Positions 54,952 to 63,845 of a stretch of 64,000 bases of DNA are shown here, piece after piece. A program made the position numbers and the translations under genes. The DNA comes from Pedomonas mirosovicensis (lineage in GTDB: Bacteria; Pseudomonadota; Alphaproteobacteria; Sphingomonadales; Sphingomonadaceae): the NCBI RefSeq assembly GCF_022569295.1, contig NZ_JAKFIA010000001.1, forward strand, positions 1,441,001 to 1,505,000, read 5' to 3'. The notes beneath the pieces are model-generated. The model was not told the origin of the DNA, made no database searches, and saw only the letters and a program-made list of their open reading frames with translations. Each line of letters begins with the position of its first letter. Position 1 is the first letter of the stretch.

Positions 54952-55608
54952 TCAGCGGGCCAGGCGCACGATCATGCCCCGCGCTTTCCATGCCCGGACA
55001 CGAAGCTGGCGCCGCCAGAGCGGACGCCTGATCGCGGCGGGCTTTCGCCCGCTTCTCGACACGGCAATGGCGCTCAGATTTTCGACGCTCTGGCGCAGGG
55101 CGGGCATTTCAGAGGCCAGCTTCGTCAGCTCATCAATATCGTAGACATAAACCTCCGCTTCGTCGGGCTGGAGGAAGCCGTTGTTAAACAGTTGGAGGGG
55201 CTGCCTGAGAAGATCCTGCGTTCCTTGCTTCGGCGGCCTGGCCTCCAGCGTGGCCAAGGTGAAGTACAGCTGATAGTCGCCCAGAGCATCCCTGTTCCAT
55301 TGCGGCTCGCCATGGCAAATCGCGTTGCGGCATTTTACAGCCTTCCGCAGTTTCCCGACTGTCCTTTGCAGTTCCGCCGCTCTTTTTCCGATGAGGTGCG
55401 GGGTGAGGCTGCGGCTCCATTGGCTTATCTGTTCCGGGGCGTGAAGCCCGAACGGATCGGAGACTCTTGGAACGGTGACGCCAAGAGCCTTCAGGCAAAC
55501 CCGCAACCGCAGGCTGATGCGTGACCATTCCCGAATAATGCATGCGCTAATGAGGTTGAGCTTGGCTTCATCAAACTCATTGGAGAGGGGACGGTCCTTT
55601 GTGTGCAT
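54952..55608 (-). CDS. HEPN-like orphan protein
   Basis: A 218-residue protein of unknown function. The helical middle part contains R94-N-A-I-C-H99 (in VKCRNAICHGEPQW), matching the Rx4-6H motif of HEPN ribonuclease domains. The start at ATG 55608 is a guess; the frame reaches 55644. Lower GC-codon bias than its neighbours and a position next to an 830-base gene-poor region hint at an accessory gene. Not recognised as any named family. Confidence 0.5.
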   Translation of the reverse strand: MHTKDRPLSNEFDEAKLNLISACIIREWSRISLRLRVCLKALGVTVPRVSDPFGLHAPEQISQWSRSLTPHLIGKRAAELQRTVGKLRKAVKCRNAICHGEPQWNRDALGDYQLYFTLATLEARPPKQGTQDLLRQPLQLFNNGFLQPDEAEVYVYDIDELTKLASEMPALRQSVENLSAIAVSRSGRKPAAIRRPLWRRQLRVRAWKARGMIVRLAR

Positions 55609-55644
55609 GTTGGTCGTACTCTTCCCCTGCCGAACAAGCATCAC

Positions 55645-56477
55645 TCCCAGGCTGCGTCATGGCGGTTGTTCCTGAGGGCGTGGGGCGCCTGAGCAGCTGT
55701 CCGGCGGAAAGGCTAAGGGGGGAAGGTTTAATTATTGCCTAACAGCAACATTATATTTCCCGCGGAAAATCAAAAGGATCGTCGGATAATATATTGTTTA
55801 CCATGGTCTTCGGAGGATCTGGCTGCCCGGTTGTGGTGAAGGCCAATCGTGGGGCGCCGAGGCCGTTGGCGACTGCTGCCGGCCCTCCGTTCGGCCGGGT
55901 GGCCGGCAGACAGAATCGGGCGGCGCGGTGGCCAGCCAAAAATAATTATCTGAGAATACAGCCGCTTAAGCCCCATTGATGGTCATGTCATTGCGGATGC
56001 GGGGGCGGGCAGGCGCGCTGATTCGGCGGCCTGATGGCCGTGCCCATGTCCTGTGAGCGCCCCGAAGTCGGGTCGTGGGGCCGCCGGGATTGATTGTGAC
56101 GGAACGACCTCGTTTACGTTACGCATCGTAAAATATTAACAATTGAAATTTGATCGACGGAGTGAATTTAAGGAATTTCCGGCGAATAAATGAAGTGAAA
56201 CGAAGCTTAGCCATTAAATATATTAACTATTGGGACGTAAAACTGCTTTCAGCTACGCCATTAGCTTGACAATATTGAAGAAATTTTCATCGGTTCCATG
56301 ATTTTTTTCTTTAAAACGCGCCGCCGTCATGTATAAGCGCGCTTGTCCGAAGGCGAGCGGGTTCTGCGAATGAATAAAGGCAGATAGGCTCGGCAACCTT
56401 GAGCGGTTGACCGCGGACACACTCCCCCAACCAACCGGTCGCCAGGAAGAGGCGGCTTTTTGAAGGATCAGTAGCAA
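55645..56477. other. Gene-poor, partly AT-rich region before the fimbrial operon
   Basis: About 830 bases with no convincing gene. 55720-55800 and 56100-56300 are AT-rich, unlike the surrounding sequence. A hairpin CTGCCGGCC/GGCCGGCAG (55876-55909) sits in the GC-rich middle. The AT-rich 56100-56340 stretch probably holds the promoter of the fimbrial operon, and a long leader is possible. Confidence 0.5.
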
Positions 56478-57011
56478 ATGCGTGACGCACGTAAGTTTGC
56501 TTATAGCAATAAAGCTCTGGTTGCCCTGTGTGGCGCGGCGTTGATGCTCGGCGTTGCCGGCAGCGCCAATGCTGCGACCGGCACGAACAACCTGACGGTC
56601 AATGCGACGGTCGCCTCGACCTGCACCGTTTCGGCTGGCACGATTGACTTCGGCAGCTTCGACGTGACCGACGCCACCGCTGAAGAGGCCACCGGCACCG
56701 TCAACGTGAAGTGCACCAACGGCACGCCCTGGACCCTCTATGCCAATGCCGGCGCCGGCCAGACGGCGACCGTGGATGCCCGCCGCATGACCGGTGGCGC
56801 GGCTGGTACGGATACCTTGCAGTACCAGCTGTACACCGACACCTACACCACCGCCTGGGGTGATGGCGTCAGCTCGACCGTGACGGGTGCTTTCACCGGC
56901 ACCGGCACCGGCGTCGACCAGACCCAGACGATCTACGGCCGCATTCCGGCGGGCCAGACCGCCAGCGGCGGCGGCTACACCGACACGGTGGTGATGACCG
57001 TCTCCTACTAA
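56478..57011 (+). CDS. Spore coat U domain pilin (archaic chaperone-usher fimbria)
   Basis: A 177-residue exported protein. The signal peptide ends near residue 32 (SANA). The spore coat U domain has LTVNATVASTCTVSAGTIDF and NVKCTNGTPWTLYANAGAGQ; the ending TDTVVMTVSY is the strand that joins pilins. It is the major subunit candidate of the operon pilin-chaperone-usher-tip. Confidence 0.9.
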   Translation: MRDARKFAYSNKALVALCGAALMLGVAGSANAATGTNNLTVNATVASTCTVSAGTIDFGSFDVTDATAEEATGTVNVKCTNGTPWTLYANAGAGQTATVDARRMTGGAAGTDTLQYQLYTDTYTTAWGDGVSSTVTGAFTGTGTGVDQTQTIYGRIPAGQTASGGGYTDTVVMTVSY

Positions 57012-57049
57012 GGCCGGTCTTTCTCCTCAAAAAAACTGAAGAGCAGAGA

Positions 57050-57796
57050 ATGGCTCGAATGACTGCGATGCGCGGCTGCCTTCTGGCAACTGCAGTAATC
57101 GCCGGCTCCCTTGCGGCCTTGCTTCCGGGCAAGGCCGCCCTTGCCGGCTCTTTCCAGGTCAATCCTGTGAATATCAACCTGCCGGCCGACAAGGCGACGG
57201 CAGCCCTGACGATCAGGAACGAGGACGACGCTCCGCTCTCAGTGCGGATTTCAGCCTTTGCCTGGACGCAGGAAAACGGCGCGGACGTGTACACGCCAAC
57301 GAAGGATGTACTGGCAACGCCGCCCATCGTGACCATTCCCGCCAAGGGATCGCAGACGGTTCGCGTCGGCCTCCGCAAGCGCGATACGAGCGCGGAGCGT
57401 ACCTACCGCGTCATCGTCGAGGAAATTCCGCAGCAGATCGAAGGCAAGACTGCCGTTCAGATGGTGCTGCGTCTCAACCTGCCCCTGTATGCCCTGCCCA
57501 AAACCGAGGGCAAGTCGGAGCTGAGCTGGTCAGCCTGGCGCGATACCGACGGCAACATGGTGGTGGAAGGCCGCAACAGCGGTTCGCTGCACGAGCAGGT
57601 TCTGGAACTGAACGCCAAGACCGCTTCGGGCAAGAGCATCAACCTGAGCAAGACCATGGGCGTCGTGCTGCCCGGCAGCGCCCGGCAATGGAAAATCGGC
57701 AAGCCCGAAGGGCTGACCCCCGGTGCCTCTTTTCAGCTGGTGACGAAAACCGCCCATGGCGAAAACCAGGAATCCCTCACTCTCGAGAAGCGCTAG
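57050..57796 (+). CDS. Fimbrial periplasmic chaperone, PapD-like
   Basis: A 248-residue protein with a signal peptide (cleaved near ALAGS), then an N-terminal Ig-like domain with VNPVNINLPADKATAALTIR and the TIPAKGSQTVRVGLR strand. Such chaperones donate a strand to hold pilins before usher assembly. It overlaps the usher gene by 41 bases. Confidence 0.9.
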   Translation: MARMTAMRGCLLATAVIAGSLAALLPGKAALAGSFQVNPVNINLPADKATAALTIRNEDDAPLSVRISAFAWTQENGADVYTPTKDVLATPPIVTIPAKGSQTVRVGLRKRDTSAERTYRVIVEEIPQQIEGKTAVQMVLRLNLPLYALPKTEGKSELSWSAWRDTDGNMVVEGRNSGSLHEQVLELNAKTASGKSINLSKTMGVVLPGSARQWKIGKPEGLTPGASFQLVTKTAHGENQESLTLEKR

Positions 57797-60089
57797 CCAT
57801 GCCGTTCTTGCGCTCGCCGTTGCCGCTGCTCTGGGTGCGCCCAGCGCATGGGCCAACGGCGACGCGCAGGACCTGCAGGCGGCCCTGCTTGAGGTGCGCC
57901 TGAACGGCCAGCCCCAGGGCGAGGCCGCCCTGTTCGCCCGCGATGACGCCGGCGTTGTCTATGCGTCCAAGGCCAGTCTTGAAGCATGGCGGATGCGGGC
58001 CATTTCGTCCCGCACCGTCGTCCTCGATGGCGAGACCTACTATGCCCTCGATGGCGTTGATGGCCTGAAGGCCACGGTGGACGAGACGACCCAGAGCCTG
58101 AACATCTCGGCGGCCGCTACTCTTTTCAACGCAAACAACGCCAAGCTCGATGGCCGGGAAACCGGCCCGATGACAAAATCGGCCTGGGGCGGCTTCCTCA
58201 ATTACGACATCTACGCCCAGCACGGCGAGGGCGAGACCGACGTCAGCGGCTTTTTCGAAGCCGGGCTCTACTCGCCCCATGGCTATGGCACCAGCCGGTT
58301 CCTGATGCCTGGCAACCGGGGCGAGGCTGGTCTCGTGCGTCTGGAAACCAACTGGTCGATCGATGATCCGGAGCGGATGCGTTCGCTGCGGATTGGCGAT
58401 GGCATTACGCGCGGTGGCATCGGCGGCGCGCCGCTGCGGTTTTCCGGCGTGCAGTTCGCGCGGAATTTCGCGGTGCAGCCCGGCTTCATCACCTTGCCGA
58501 TGCCAACCATCGGCGGCTCGGCGGCGCTGCCCTCGACGGTCGACGTGTATGTGAACAATGCCCTGCGCGGCAGCCAGGATGTGCCGGCGGGTCCGTTCCA
58601 GATTACCGATGTGCCGGTGATGACTGGCACGGGCGACGTGCGCCTGGTGGTGCGCGATGCCCTGGGGCGCGAGACCGTCACTACCCAGTCCTACTACGCT
58701 TCAACGAAGATCCTGCGCGAGGGCTTGCACGACTACTCCTATGAGGTCGGGTTCCTGCGTGAGGATTATGCGCGCCGCAGCAACAGCTATGGCGACTTTG
58801 TCGTATCGGGCACCCATCGCTACGGCTTTACCGACTGGCTGACCGGCGAGGCTCACCTGGAGGCGACGGCGGACCAGCGCATGGCAAGCCTTTCGGCCGG
58901 CACGCTGTGGCCGGGCGTTGGCGTGTTCACGGTTTCCGCCGCGGCCAGCCAGGGCGACAAGGGCACTGGCGGCATGGTGGGGCTGGGCTTCGAGAGCTTG
59001 TGGCGCGATGTAAGCTTCGGCGCGCGCACGGAACTGACCACGCGCAACTACGATTATGTCGGCCTTGCATCCGACCGCCATGCCGTGGCGCAGACGACCC
59101 AGGTTTATGCGGGCGTGCCGACCAGCTTTGGCTCGGTCAACCTCAACTACCTCTACCGCGACAGCCGTGATGACAGCGACGTGCAGATGGCCGGCGCGAG
59201 CGCCATGTTCCGCATCGGGGATGTCGGCTCGCTTAACCTGACGGCCCAGAAATCGCTCAGCGGCCAGAAGAACACCATGCTCGGCGCTTATTTTAGCATT
59301 CCGCTGGGCCCGCGCCGCACGGCGTCGACCCGCGTTCAGCACACCGGCGGCAAGACGACCCTGGGTGCCTCCTTCCAGCAGAACCTGCCGGAAGGCGAGG
59401 GCGTGGGCTATCGCGCTGAAGTCGACAGGGGAGCGGATGAGCGGCTCTACGGCCAGTTCAGCTACCAGACCGATTTCGGCCGCTACGATGTGGAGGCCAC
59501 CCGCGCCAACGGCAAAGCCGCCGTGCGCGCCACCGTTTCCGGTTCGGTCGGGCTGATCGAGGGCGAGGTGTTCACCGCCCGCCGGCTGGAGCAGAGCTTC
59601 GCCGCCGTCAAGGTGGGCGAGGTGAAGAACGTGCGAGTCTATGCCGAGAACCAGCCCGTGGCCAAGACCAACAGCAAGGGCGTGGCGATTATTCCCCGCC
59701 TGCGCCCCTATGAGAAAAACACCTTGCGGATCGAGCAGGCCGATTTGCCGCTCGATCTTGCCTCCGGCGCGTTTGAGAAGACGGTGCGGCCATACAATCG
59801 CAGCGGCGTGATTGTGAAGTTTACGGCCAAGCAGTCGCACGGCGCGATGATGACCGTGCTGCAGGCAGACGGCACGCCGCTGCCGGCGGGCGCGAAGGTG
59901 CGCGTGGCGGATGGCCGCGAGGAATTTGCGGTGGCGCCCGGCGGCATCACCTACGTGACCGGCCTTGGCAAGAACACGCCGCTTCAGGCGACCTGGGGCG
60001 AGCAGAGCTGCACCTTCACCGTCTCGCTGCCGGAAACCGATGACCCGCAGCCCGACCTGGGAGAAGTTCAATGCAAAATGATCGGCTGA
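57756..60089 (+). CDS. Fimbrial outer membrane usher protein
   Basis: A 777-residue usher. A signal peptide covers residues 1-34 (SAWANG), then an N-terminal domain, a 24-strand barrel with a plug, and C-terminal domains with a VNNALRGSQDVPAGPFQITD signature typical of FimD/PapC-type ushers. It is the shorter archaic type. The start at 57756 lies inside the chaperone gene, implying translational coupling. Confidence 0.92.
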   Translation: MAKTRNPSLSRSASHAVLALAVAAALGAPSAWANGDAQDLQAALLEVRLNGQPQGEAALFARDDAGVVYASKASLEAWRMRAISSRTVVLDGETYYALDGVDGLKATVDETTQSLNISAAATLFNANNAKLDGRETGPMTKSAWGGFLNYDIYAQHGEGETDVSGFFEAGLYSPHGYGTSRFLMPGNRGEAGLVRLETNWSIDDPERMRSLRIGDGITRGGIGGAPLRFSGVQFARNFAVQPGFITLPMPTIGGSAALPSTVDVYVNNALRGSQDVPAGPFQITDVPVMTGTGDVRLVVRDALGRETVTTQSYYASTKILREGLHDYSYEVGFLREDYARRSNSYGDFVVSGTHRYGFTDWLTGEAHLEATADQRMASLSAGTLWPGVGVFTVSAAASQGDKGTGGMVGLGFESLWRDVSFGARTELTTRNYDYVGLASDRHAVAQTTQVYAGVPTSFGSVNLNYLYRDSRDDSDVQMAGASAMFRIGDVGSLNLTAQKSLSGQKNTMLGAYFSIPLGPRRTASTRVQHTGGKTTLGASFQQNLPEGEGVGYRAEVDRGADERLYGQFSYQTDFGRYDVEATRANGKAAVRATVSGSVGLIEGEVFTARRLEQSFAAVKVGEVKNVRVYAENQPVAKTNSKGVAIIPRLRPYEKNTLRIEQADLPLDLASGAFEKTVRPYNRSGVIVKFTAKQSHGAMMTVLQADGTPLPAGAKVRVADGREEFAVAPGGITYVTGLGKNTPLQATWGEQSCTFTVSLPETDDPQPDLGEVQCKMIG

Positions 60090-60544
60090 TGTTCGGGCGG
60101 CTGGCGCGGCGCGGCGCGGTTGCGGCGGTTACGCTCCTGCTGCTTGGGTGCGGCTGGTCGGCCTGCGCCGCTGCGGCTACCTGCTCGGTCAGCTCGCCGG
60201 GCGTGGCATTCGGGGGATATGATCCGCTGGCCTCCGCGCCGACCGACGGTGTGGGCAATATTGCCGTGTCGTGCGATGGCGTTGCCAGCTACACCATCGC
60301 CCTGGGGCCGGGGGGCGGAGATTTTACCTCCCGCGCCATGACCAATGGCAGCAGCGCGCTGCAATATAATCTTTACACCAGTCCGTTGCGGACCACGGTG
60401 TGGGGCGATGGCTCGGGCAACACTGGCACGGTTTCCGATACGGCGACGGGCGGCAACTACGCCGTTTACGGCCGGATCAACGAGCGCCAGAATGTGACGG
60501 CGGGGACGTACAGCGATACGTTGACCATCACCATCACCTACTGA
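60071..60544 (+). CDS. Second spore coat U domain protein, likely fimbrial tip
   Basis: A 157-residue exported protein. A signal peptide (residues 1-36) ends in an ACAAA stretch; the spore coat U domain includes TCSVSSPGVAFGGYDPL and ends YSDTLTITITY. It overlaps the usher gene by 19 bases. In archaic operons such as csu the last gene encodes the tip adhesin; here it is only one domain long, so tip function is inferred from position. Confidence 0.8.
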   Translation: MQNDRLMFGRLARRGAVAAVTLLLLGCGWSACAAAATCSVSSPGVAFGGYDPLASAPTDGVGNIAVSCDGVASYTIALGPGGGDFTSRAMTNGSSALQYNLYTSPLRTTVWGDGSGNTGTVSDTATGGNYAVYGRINERQNVTAGTYSDTLTITITY

Positions 60545-60561
60545 GCCGGAATTCCGGAAAC

Positions 60562-60728
60562 AAGGAAGGGGAGCCTGGCGTGGGCCATGGCTCCCCTTCA
60601 TTTTATCAAGCTGTGCCTGGTCTTCTTCTCAGCACGCGGGGCGGAAAGGGGAACACCATTCCTGAAGCGTGCGGCCTGAGAAAATGAAAGGGAATGCGGG
60701 GGAGATCGGTGATCCCCCCCGCATAAAA
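60562..60728. repeat. Two-ended extragenic hairpin element, copy 10
   Basis: Lies between the convergent fimbrial operon and M28 peptidase gene. Left hairpin GAAGGGGAGCC/GGCTCCCCTTC (60565-60599) extends inward by TGGC/GCCA, followed by ATTTTATC. The right end has TGCGGCCTG, AAAATGAAAGGGAA and a 13-bp TGCGGGGGAGATC/GATCCCCCCCGCA (60695-60723) hairpin with one mismatch, then TAAAA. Confidence 0.7.
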
Positions 60729-60734
60729 GGCAGC

Positions 60735-62405
60735 CTATTTCTTCCCAAGGCTTTCGGCGCGGATCGGGCCGAACTCGGAGCCCGGCTTCCATTCCGGCCA
60801 GCGGTTCGACTGGGCGAGATCGCGCCCGATCGTATAGGCGAGCGAAACGTCGTCCGCCGCGCCGCGGAAGTCCAGCTCGGGCGTCCAGCGGTCGCAGGTC
60901 TGGTGATAGCAGGCCATGTAGTCCTTCAGCCATTTTTCACCGGCGGCGCGTCCTCCCTCCACCAGGTCCGGCGCGCCGCTGATCGCCATGAACAGCAGCG
61001 TCGGCACGCCGCGCCGCGCCAGCGACAGGTGATCGGCGCGGTAGAACAGGCCGCGCTCGGGCAGGGCCTCGGGCGTCACCGTGCGGCCTTGCGCGGCGGC
61101 GGCGCGAGCGAGGCCGTCCTCCAGCTCGTTCTGGCCGTTGCCCACCAGCAGCACGTCGCGGGCAGGGCCGCCGGTGTTGAGAATATCGAGCGTGATGTTG
61201 GCGACGGTCTTGCTGGCCGGAATCACCGGGTTCACCGCATAGGCCTCGGAGCCGAGGAGGCCGCGCTCCTCGGCGGTCCAGAAGCCGAAGGCGACGGTGC
61301 GCTCAGGCGCTGGGCCAGCCTTGAAGGCGCGGGCGATTTCGAGAAGACCGGCAACGCCCAGCGCGTCGTCGTTCGCCCCGGCGCGGACGGTGCTGCCATC
61401 GGCGGCAGGCGCGCCGATGCCATAGGCATCCCAGTGCGTGCCGTAGAGAATCGCTTCATCCGGGCGCTTGGTGCCGGGGATCTTGGCCAGAACATTGTGG
61501 CTCATCACCCGCGTCTGGTCGATGGCGAGGTCGGCGGAGAAGGTCACGCCGGCCAGCGGCACCGGCCGGAAGTCCTTCTGGCGGGCCTTGGCGCGCAGCG
61601 CCTTCAGGTCCTGGCCGACGCTGGCGAACAGGCGTTCGGCTGCCGCGCCTTCCAGCCAGCCTTGCAGCAGCACGCGCGAGGTTGGGTCAGCGCGCACGAT
61701 GTCATAATTCTCGCCGGCCGGGGCCGCCACCGTCTCCCAGCCGTAACCCGCGCCCGGCGTGTCGTGCACGATCAAGGCGGCGATGGCTCCGCGCCGCGCG
61801 GCTTCCTCATATTTGTAGGTCCAGCGGCCGTAGTAGGTCATGCGGCGGCCGCCGAACTTGCCGGTGGCATCGGCATCGGCGGGGGCCTCGAAGTCCGGGT
61901 CGTTGACCAGGAACACGGCGACCTTGCCCTTCAGGTCCATGCCCTTGAAGTCGTCCCAGCCCCGTTCGGGGGCGGTGACGCCGTAACCGACGAACACCAT
62001 CGGCGCATTGTCGATCTTCACCTGGTCGGTGGGGCGCACGGTGCTGACGTAAATCTCGCGGCCCTGCGCCAGCGGCGTGACTGCGCCATTGAGGCTGGCC
62101 TGCATGGTGCCGGACTTCACCTGCGTCTTCACCAGCGGGACCTGCTGGGTCCAGCTGCCCTTAGGACCGGCGGGGGCGAGGCCGATGGCCTTCAGCTGCC
62201 CGACCAGCCAGTCGATGGTGATTTTCTCGCCCGCCGTGCCCGGCGCGCGGCCCTGAAACGCATCGGAGGCGAGGGTCTTCGTGTCCTGCGACAGACGCTC
62301 GGGGCTGATGGGAGCCGGGTTGTTGGCAGCTTGGGCATGAGCCGTGGCGGAGAGGGCCGTGCCCGCGAGCAAGAGCAGGGCGGCGGAGAGGTTCTTCATC
62401 ATCAT
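60735..62405 (-). CDS. M28 family zinc aminopeptidase
   Basis: A 556-residue exported peptidase with a signal peptide (residues 1-26, cleaved after AHA), a PA insert domain, and the M28 core: YGTHWDAYG (first zinc His/Asp), AGANDDALGVAGLLEI, TAEERGLLGS (catalytic Glu), and RADHLSLARRGVP (late His). Probably cleaves N-terminal residues from peptides in the periplasm or outside. Confidence 0.9.
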   Translation of the reverse strand: MMMKNLSAALLLLAGTALSATAHAQAANNPAPISPERLSQDTKTLASDAFQGRAPGTAGEKITIDWLVGQLKAIGLAPAGPKGSWTQQVPLVKTQVKSGTMQASLNGAVTPLAQGREIYVSTVRPTDQVKIDNAPMVFVGYGVTAPERGWDDFKGMDLKGKVAVFLVNDPDFEAPADADATGKFGGRRMTYYGRWTYKYEEAARRGAIAALIVHDTPGAGYGWETVAAPAGENYDIVRADPTSRVLLQGWLEGAAAERLFASVGQDLKALRAKARQKDFRPVPLAGVTFSADLAIDQTRVMSHNVLAKIPGTKRPDEAILYGTHWDAYGIGAPAADGSTVRAGANDDALGVAGLLEIARAFKAGPAPERTVAFGFWTAEERGLLGSEAYAVNPVIPASKTVANITLDILNTGGPARDVLLVGNGQNELEDGLARAAAAQGRTVTPEALPERGLFYRADHLSLARRGVPTLLFMAISGAPDLVEGGRAAGEKWLKDYMACYHQTCDRWTPELDFRGAADDVSLAYTIGRDLAQSNRWPEWKPGSEFGPIRAESLGKK

Positions 62406-62507
62406 CGAACTCCTGAACTGTTGCCCCAGGTGTGCAACAAACGGAGAGGATGATCCAGAGGGTTTGGCTGGAGAGCAGCGCGTATCCAGTGGAGGATGGC
62501 GGACCGA

Positions 62508-62871
62508 TTATCTGTGGTGCGGCTTGATATCGTATAGTTTGCCGTCAACGCACATTTTCCATCGCCGTCCGTTGTCGAAGACATAGGCCTCAGGCTGGTG
62601 AGCATTGCCATAGCTGGTTTCGGTGCAGGCAACGACCGTGTCGTCACTGAAAATAATCGTCCTTCCCGAACGGCACCCTTTGAAATCGTTCTTAATGCCT
62701 TTGGCGTTGTCATCGAGGTAACCCTCGATGGTCTTCCTTTCCGTGGATGGTCTTCCTTTCCGTGAGAGTGTAGCCCACGAGGTCATCAAGATCGCACGCG
62801 CTGGCCTGTGCCGAGATGGCCGTTAACGCTGCACAGGCGACAGCTAAAACCGAATATGCTGTTTTCCTCAT
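62508..62871 (-). pseudogene. Small exported protein broken by a 19-bp tandem duplication
   Basis: From ATG 62871 the reading frame has a signal peptide (VLAVACAALTAISAQAS) and then CDLDDLVGYTLTERKTI. A second copy of 19 bases (62727-62764) then shifts the frame. Removing one copy restores TERKTIEGYLDDNAKG and continues to the stop at 62508 (ending MCVDGKLYDIKPHHR). The intact protein would be about 114 residues with four Cys. Family unknown. Confidence 0.65.
62727..62764 (-). repeat. 19-bp perfect tandem duplication
   Basis: GATGGTCTTCCTTTCCGTG is present twice in a row (plus strand, 62727-62745 and 62746-62764). Since 19 is not a multiple of three, it shifts the frame of the small exported protein. 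Confidence 0.9.
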
Positions 62872-62994
62872 GCTCTCGATCCTGCGTCGTTCTGGAAGCA
62901 GACTCTAGTTTCACAGGGAAAATGAAGGGTCAATGCTTCGCGGCAGGCGTTAAGGCAAGGAATGGCTCGCGCAGTTGTAACGGCTTGAAAGGGA

Positions 62995-63071
62995 TGGCGC
63001 GCCCTGCAGGATTCGAACCTGCGACCCACAGCTTAGAAGGCTGTTGCTCTATCCTGCTGAGCTAAGGGCGC
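62995..63071 (-). tRNA. tRNA-Arg (anticodon TCT)
   Basis: On the minus strand the sequence folds as a cloverleaf: acceptor GCGCCCT/AGGGCGC, D arm with GCTCAGCAGGATAGAGC, anticodon arm with CTTCTAAG, and T arm GCAGGTTCGAATCCTGC. The anticodon TCT reads AGA/AGG. The CCA end is encoded. Coordinates are read from the fold. Confidence 0.96.
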
Positions 63072-63236
63072 TCGCCACTCACATCTGCCGCGATACGAAC
63101 AGGAGCTGTCCGGAACGGTATGCTCGGGCAGCCAGCGCGGCGCGCCTGCCGGTGCGGCAGGGCGTTAAGGTGTTTCGCCATAACTGGCCCCTGGGTGTCA
63201 ACTGACAAAACAAGGAGGGCGGGGCAAGGAGCCCTG

Positions 63237-63845
63237 TCAGTCCTCTCCGGTTCCGCCCCCCATTTCCGGTCCGGCCTCCTCCATATCCTCAGTCTCTCCG
63301 GCCAGCCAGCCGTTGTCCCCCAGCGGATAGCGCTCGAGGATCGTGTAGTTGGCCCCTTCGTGGGTGAGGCGGCTCTCGTAAAGGCAGAAGTCCTTCACCG
63401 TGAAGGGCGGGCTGGTGAGGCCGCCGGACTCCTCCAGAAAGCCGCTCAGCGCCCCGATGCGCGCGCCCAGTCGCGCAATGGTGATGTGCGGCTTGAACTG
63501 CCGCTTCTCCGGCACCAACCCGACACGGGCCAGGCTCTGATCCACCTTGTTGTGGAGCACCTTGACCGGTTCTTCCGGCGTCACGCCCACCCATAGGGTG
63601 TCGGGCCGGCCGGACTTGCCGAACACGTCCGTGCCTTGCAGGGAAATGGTGATCTCCGGGTGGTGCACGCCGGAGAGGGCGGCGGCCACATCCGCCGCCA
63701 TGTGGCGGTCCACCTCGCCGATGAAGCGGAGGGTGAGGTGCAGCTGGTCGTCCCGCTGCCAGCGAGCCCCGGAGATGCCGCCCATGGCGGACAGCAGCAG
63801 GACCTTGATGGGGTCGGGCGGGTCGATGCCAACGAACAGGCGCAT
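63237..63845 (-). CDS. thpR: RNA 2',3'-cyclic phosphodiesterase
   Basis: A 202-residue member of the 2H phosphoesterase family: two HxTx motifs, HLTLRF (residues 36-41) and HITIAR near residue 118. It opens RNA cyclic phosphates and was once described as a ligase. Start 63845 was chosen because MRLFVGID is the family N-terminus. Confidence 0.92.
   Translation of the reverse strand: MRLFVGIDPPDPIKVLLLSAMGGISGARWQRDDQLHLTLRFIGEVDRHMAADVAAALSGVHHPEITISLQGTDVFGKSGRPDTLWVGVTPEEPVKVLHNKVDQSLARVGLVPEKRQFKPHITIARLGARIGALSGFLEESGGLTSPPFTVKDFCLYESRLTHEGANYTILERYPLGDNGWLAGETEDMEEAGPEMGGGTGED

Noticed and set aside
55794-55979. Small open frames in the gene-poor region before the fimbrial operon
   Set aside because: No ribosome-binding site, no homology I recognise, and overlapping frames on both strands.
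56340-56477. A c-di-GMP riboswitch before the pilin gene
   Set aside because: The leader is long but I could not find the conserved GEMM core.
62995-63071. Possible genomic island insertion at tRNA-Arg
   Set aside because: No integrase gene and no direct repeat of the tRNA 3' end was found nearby.
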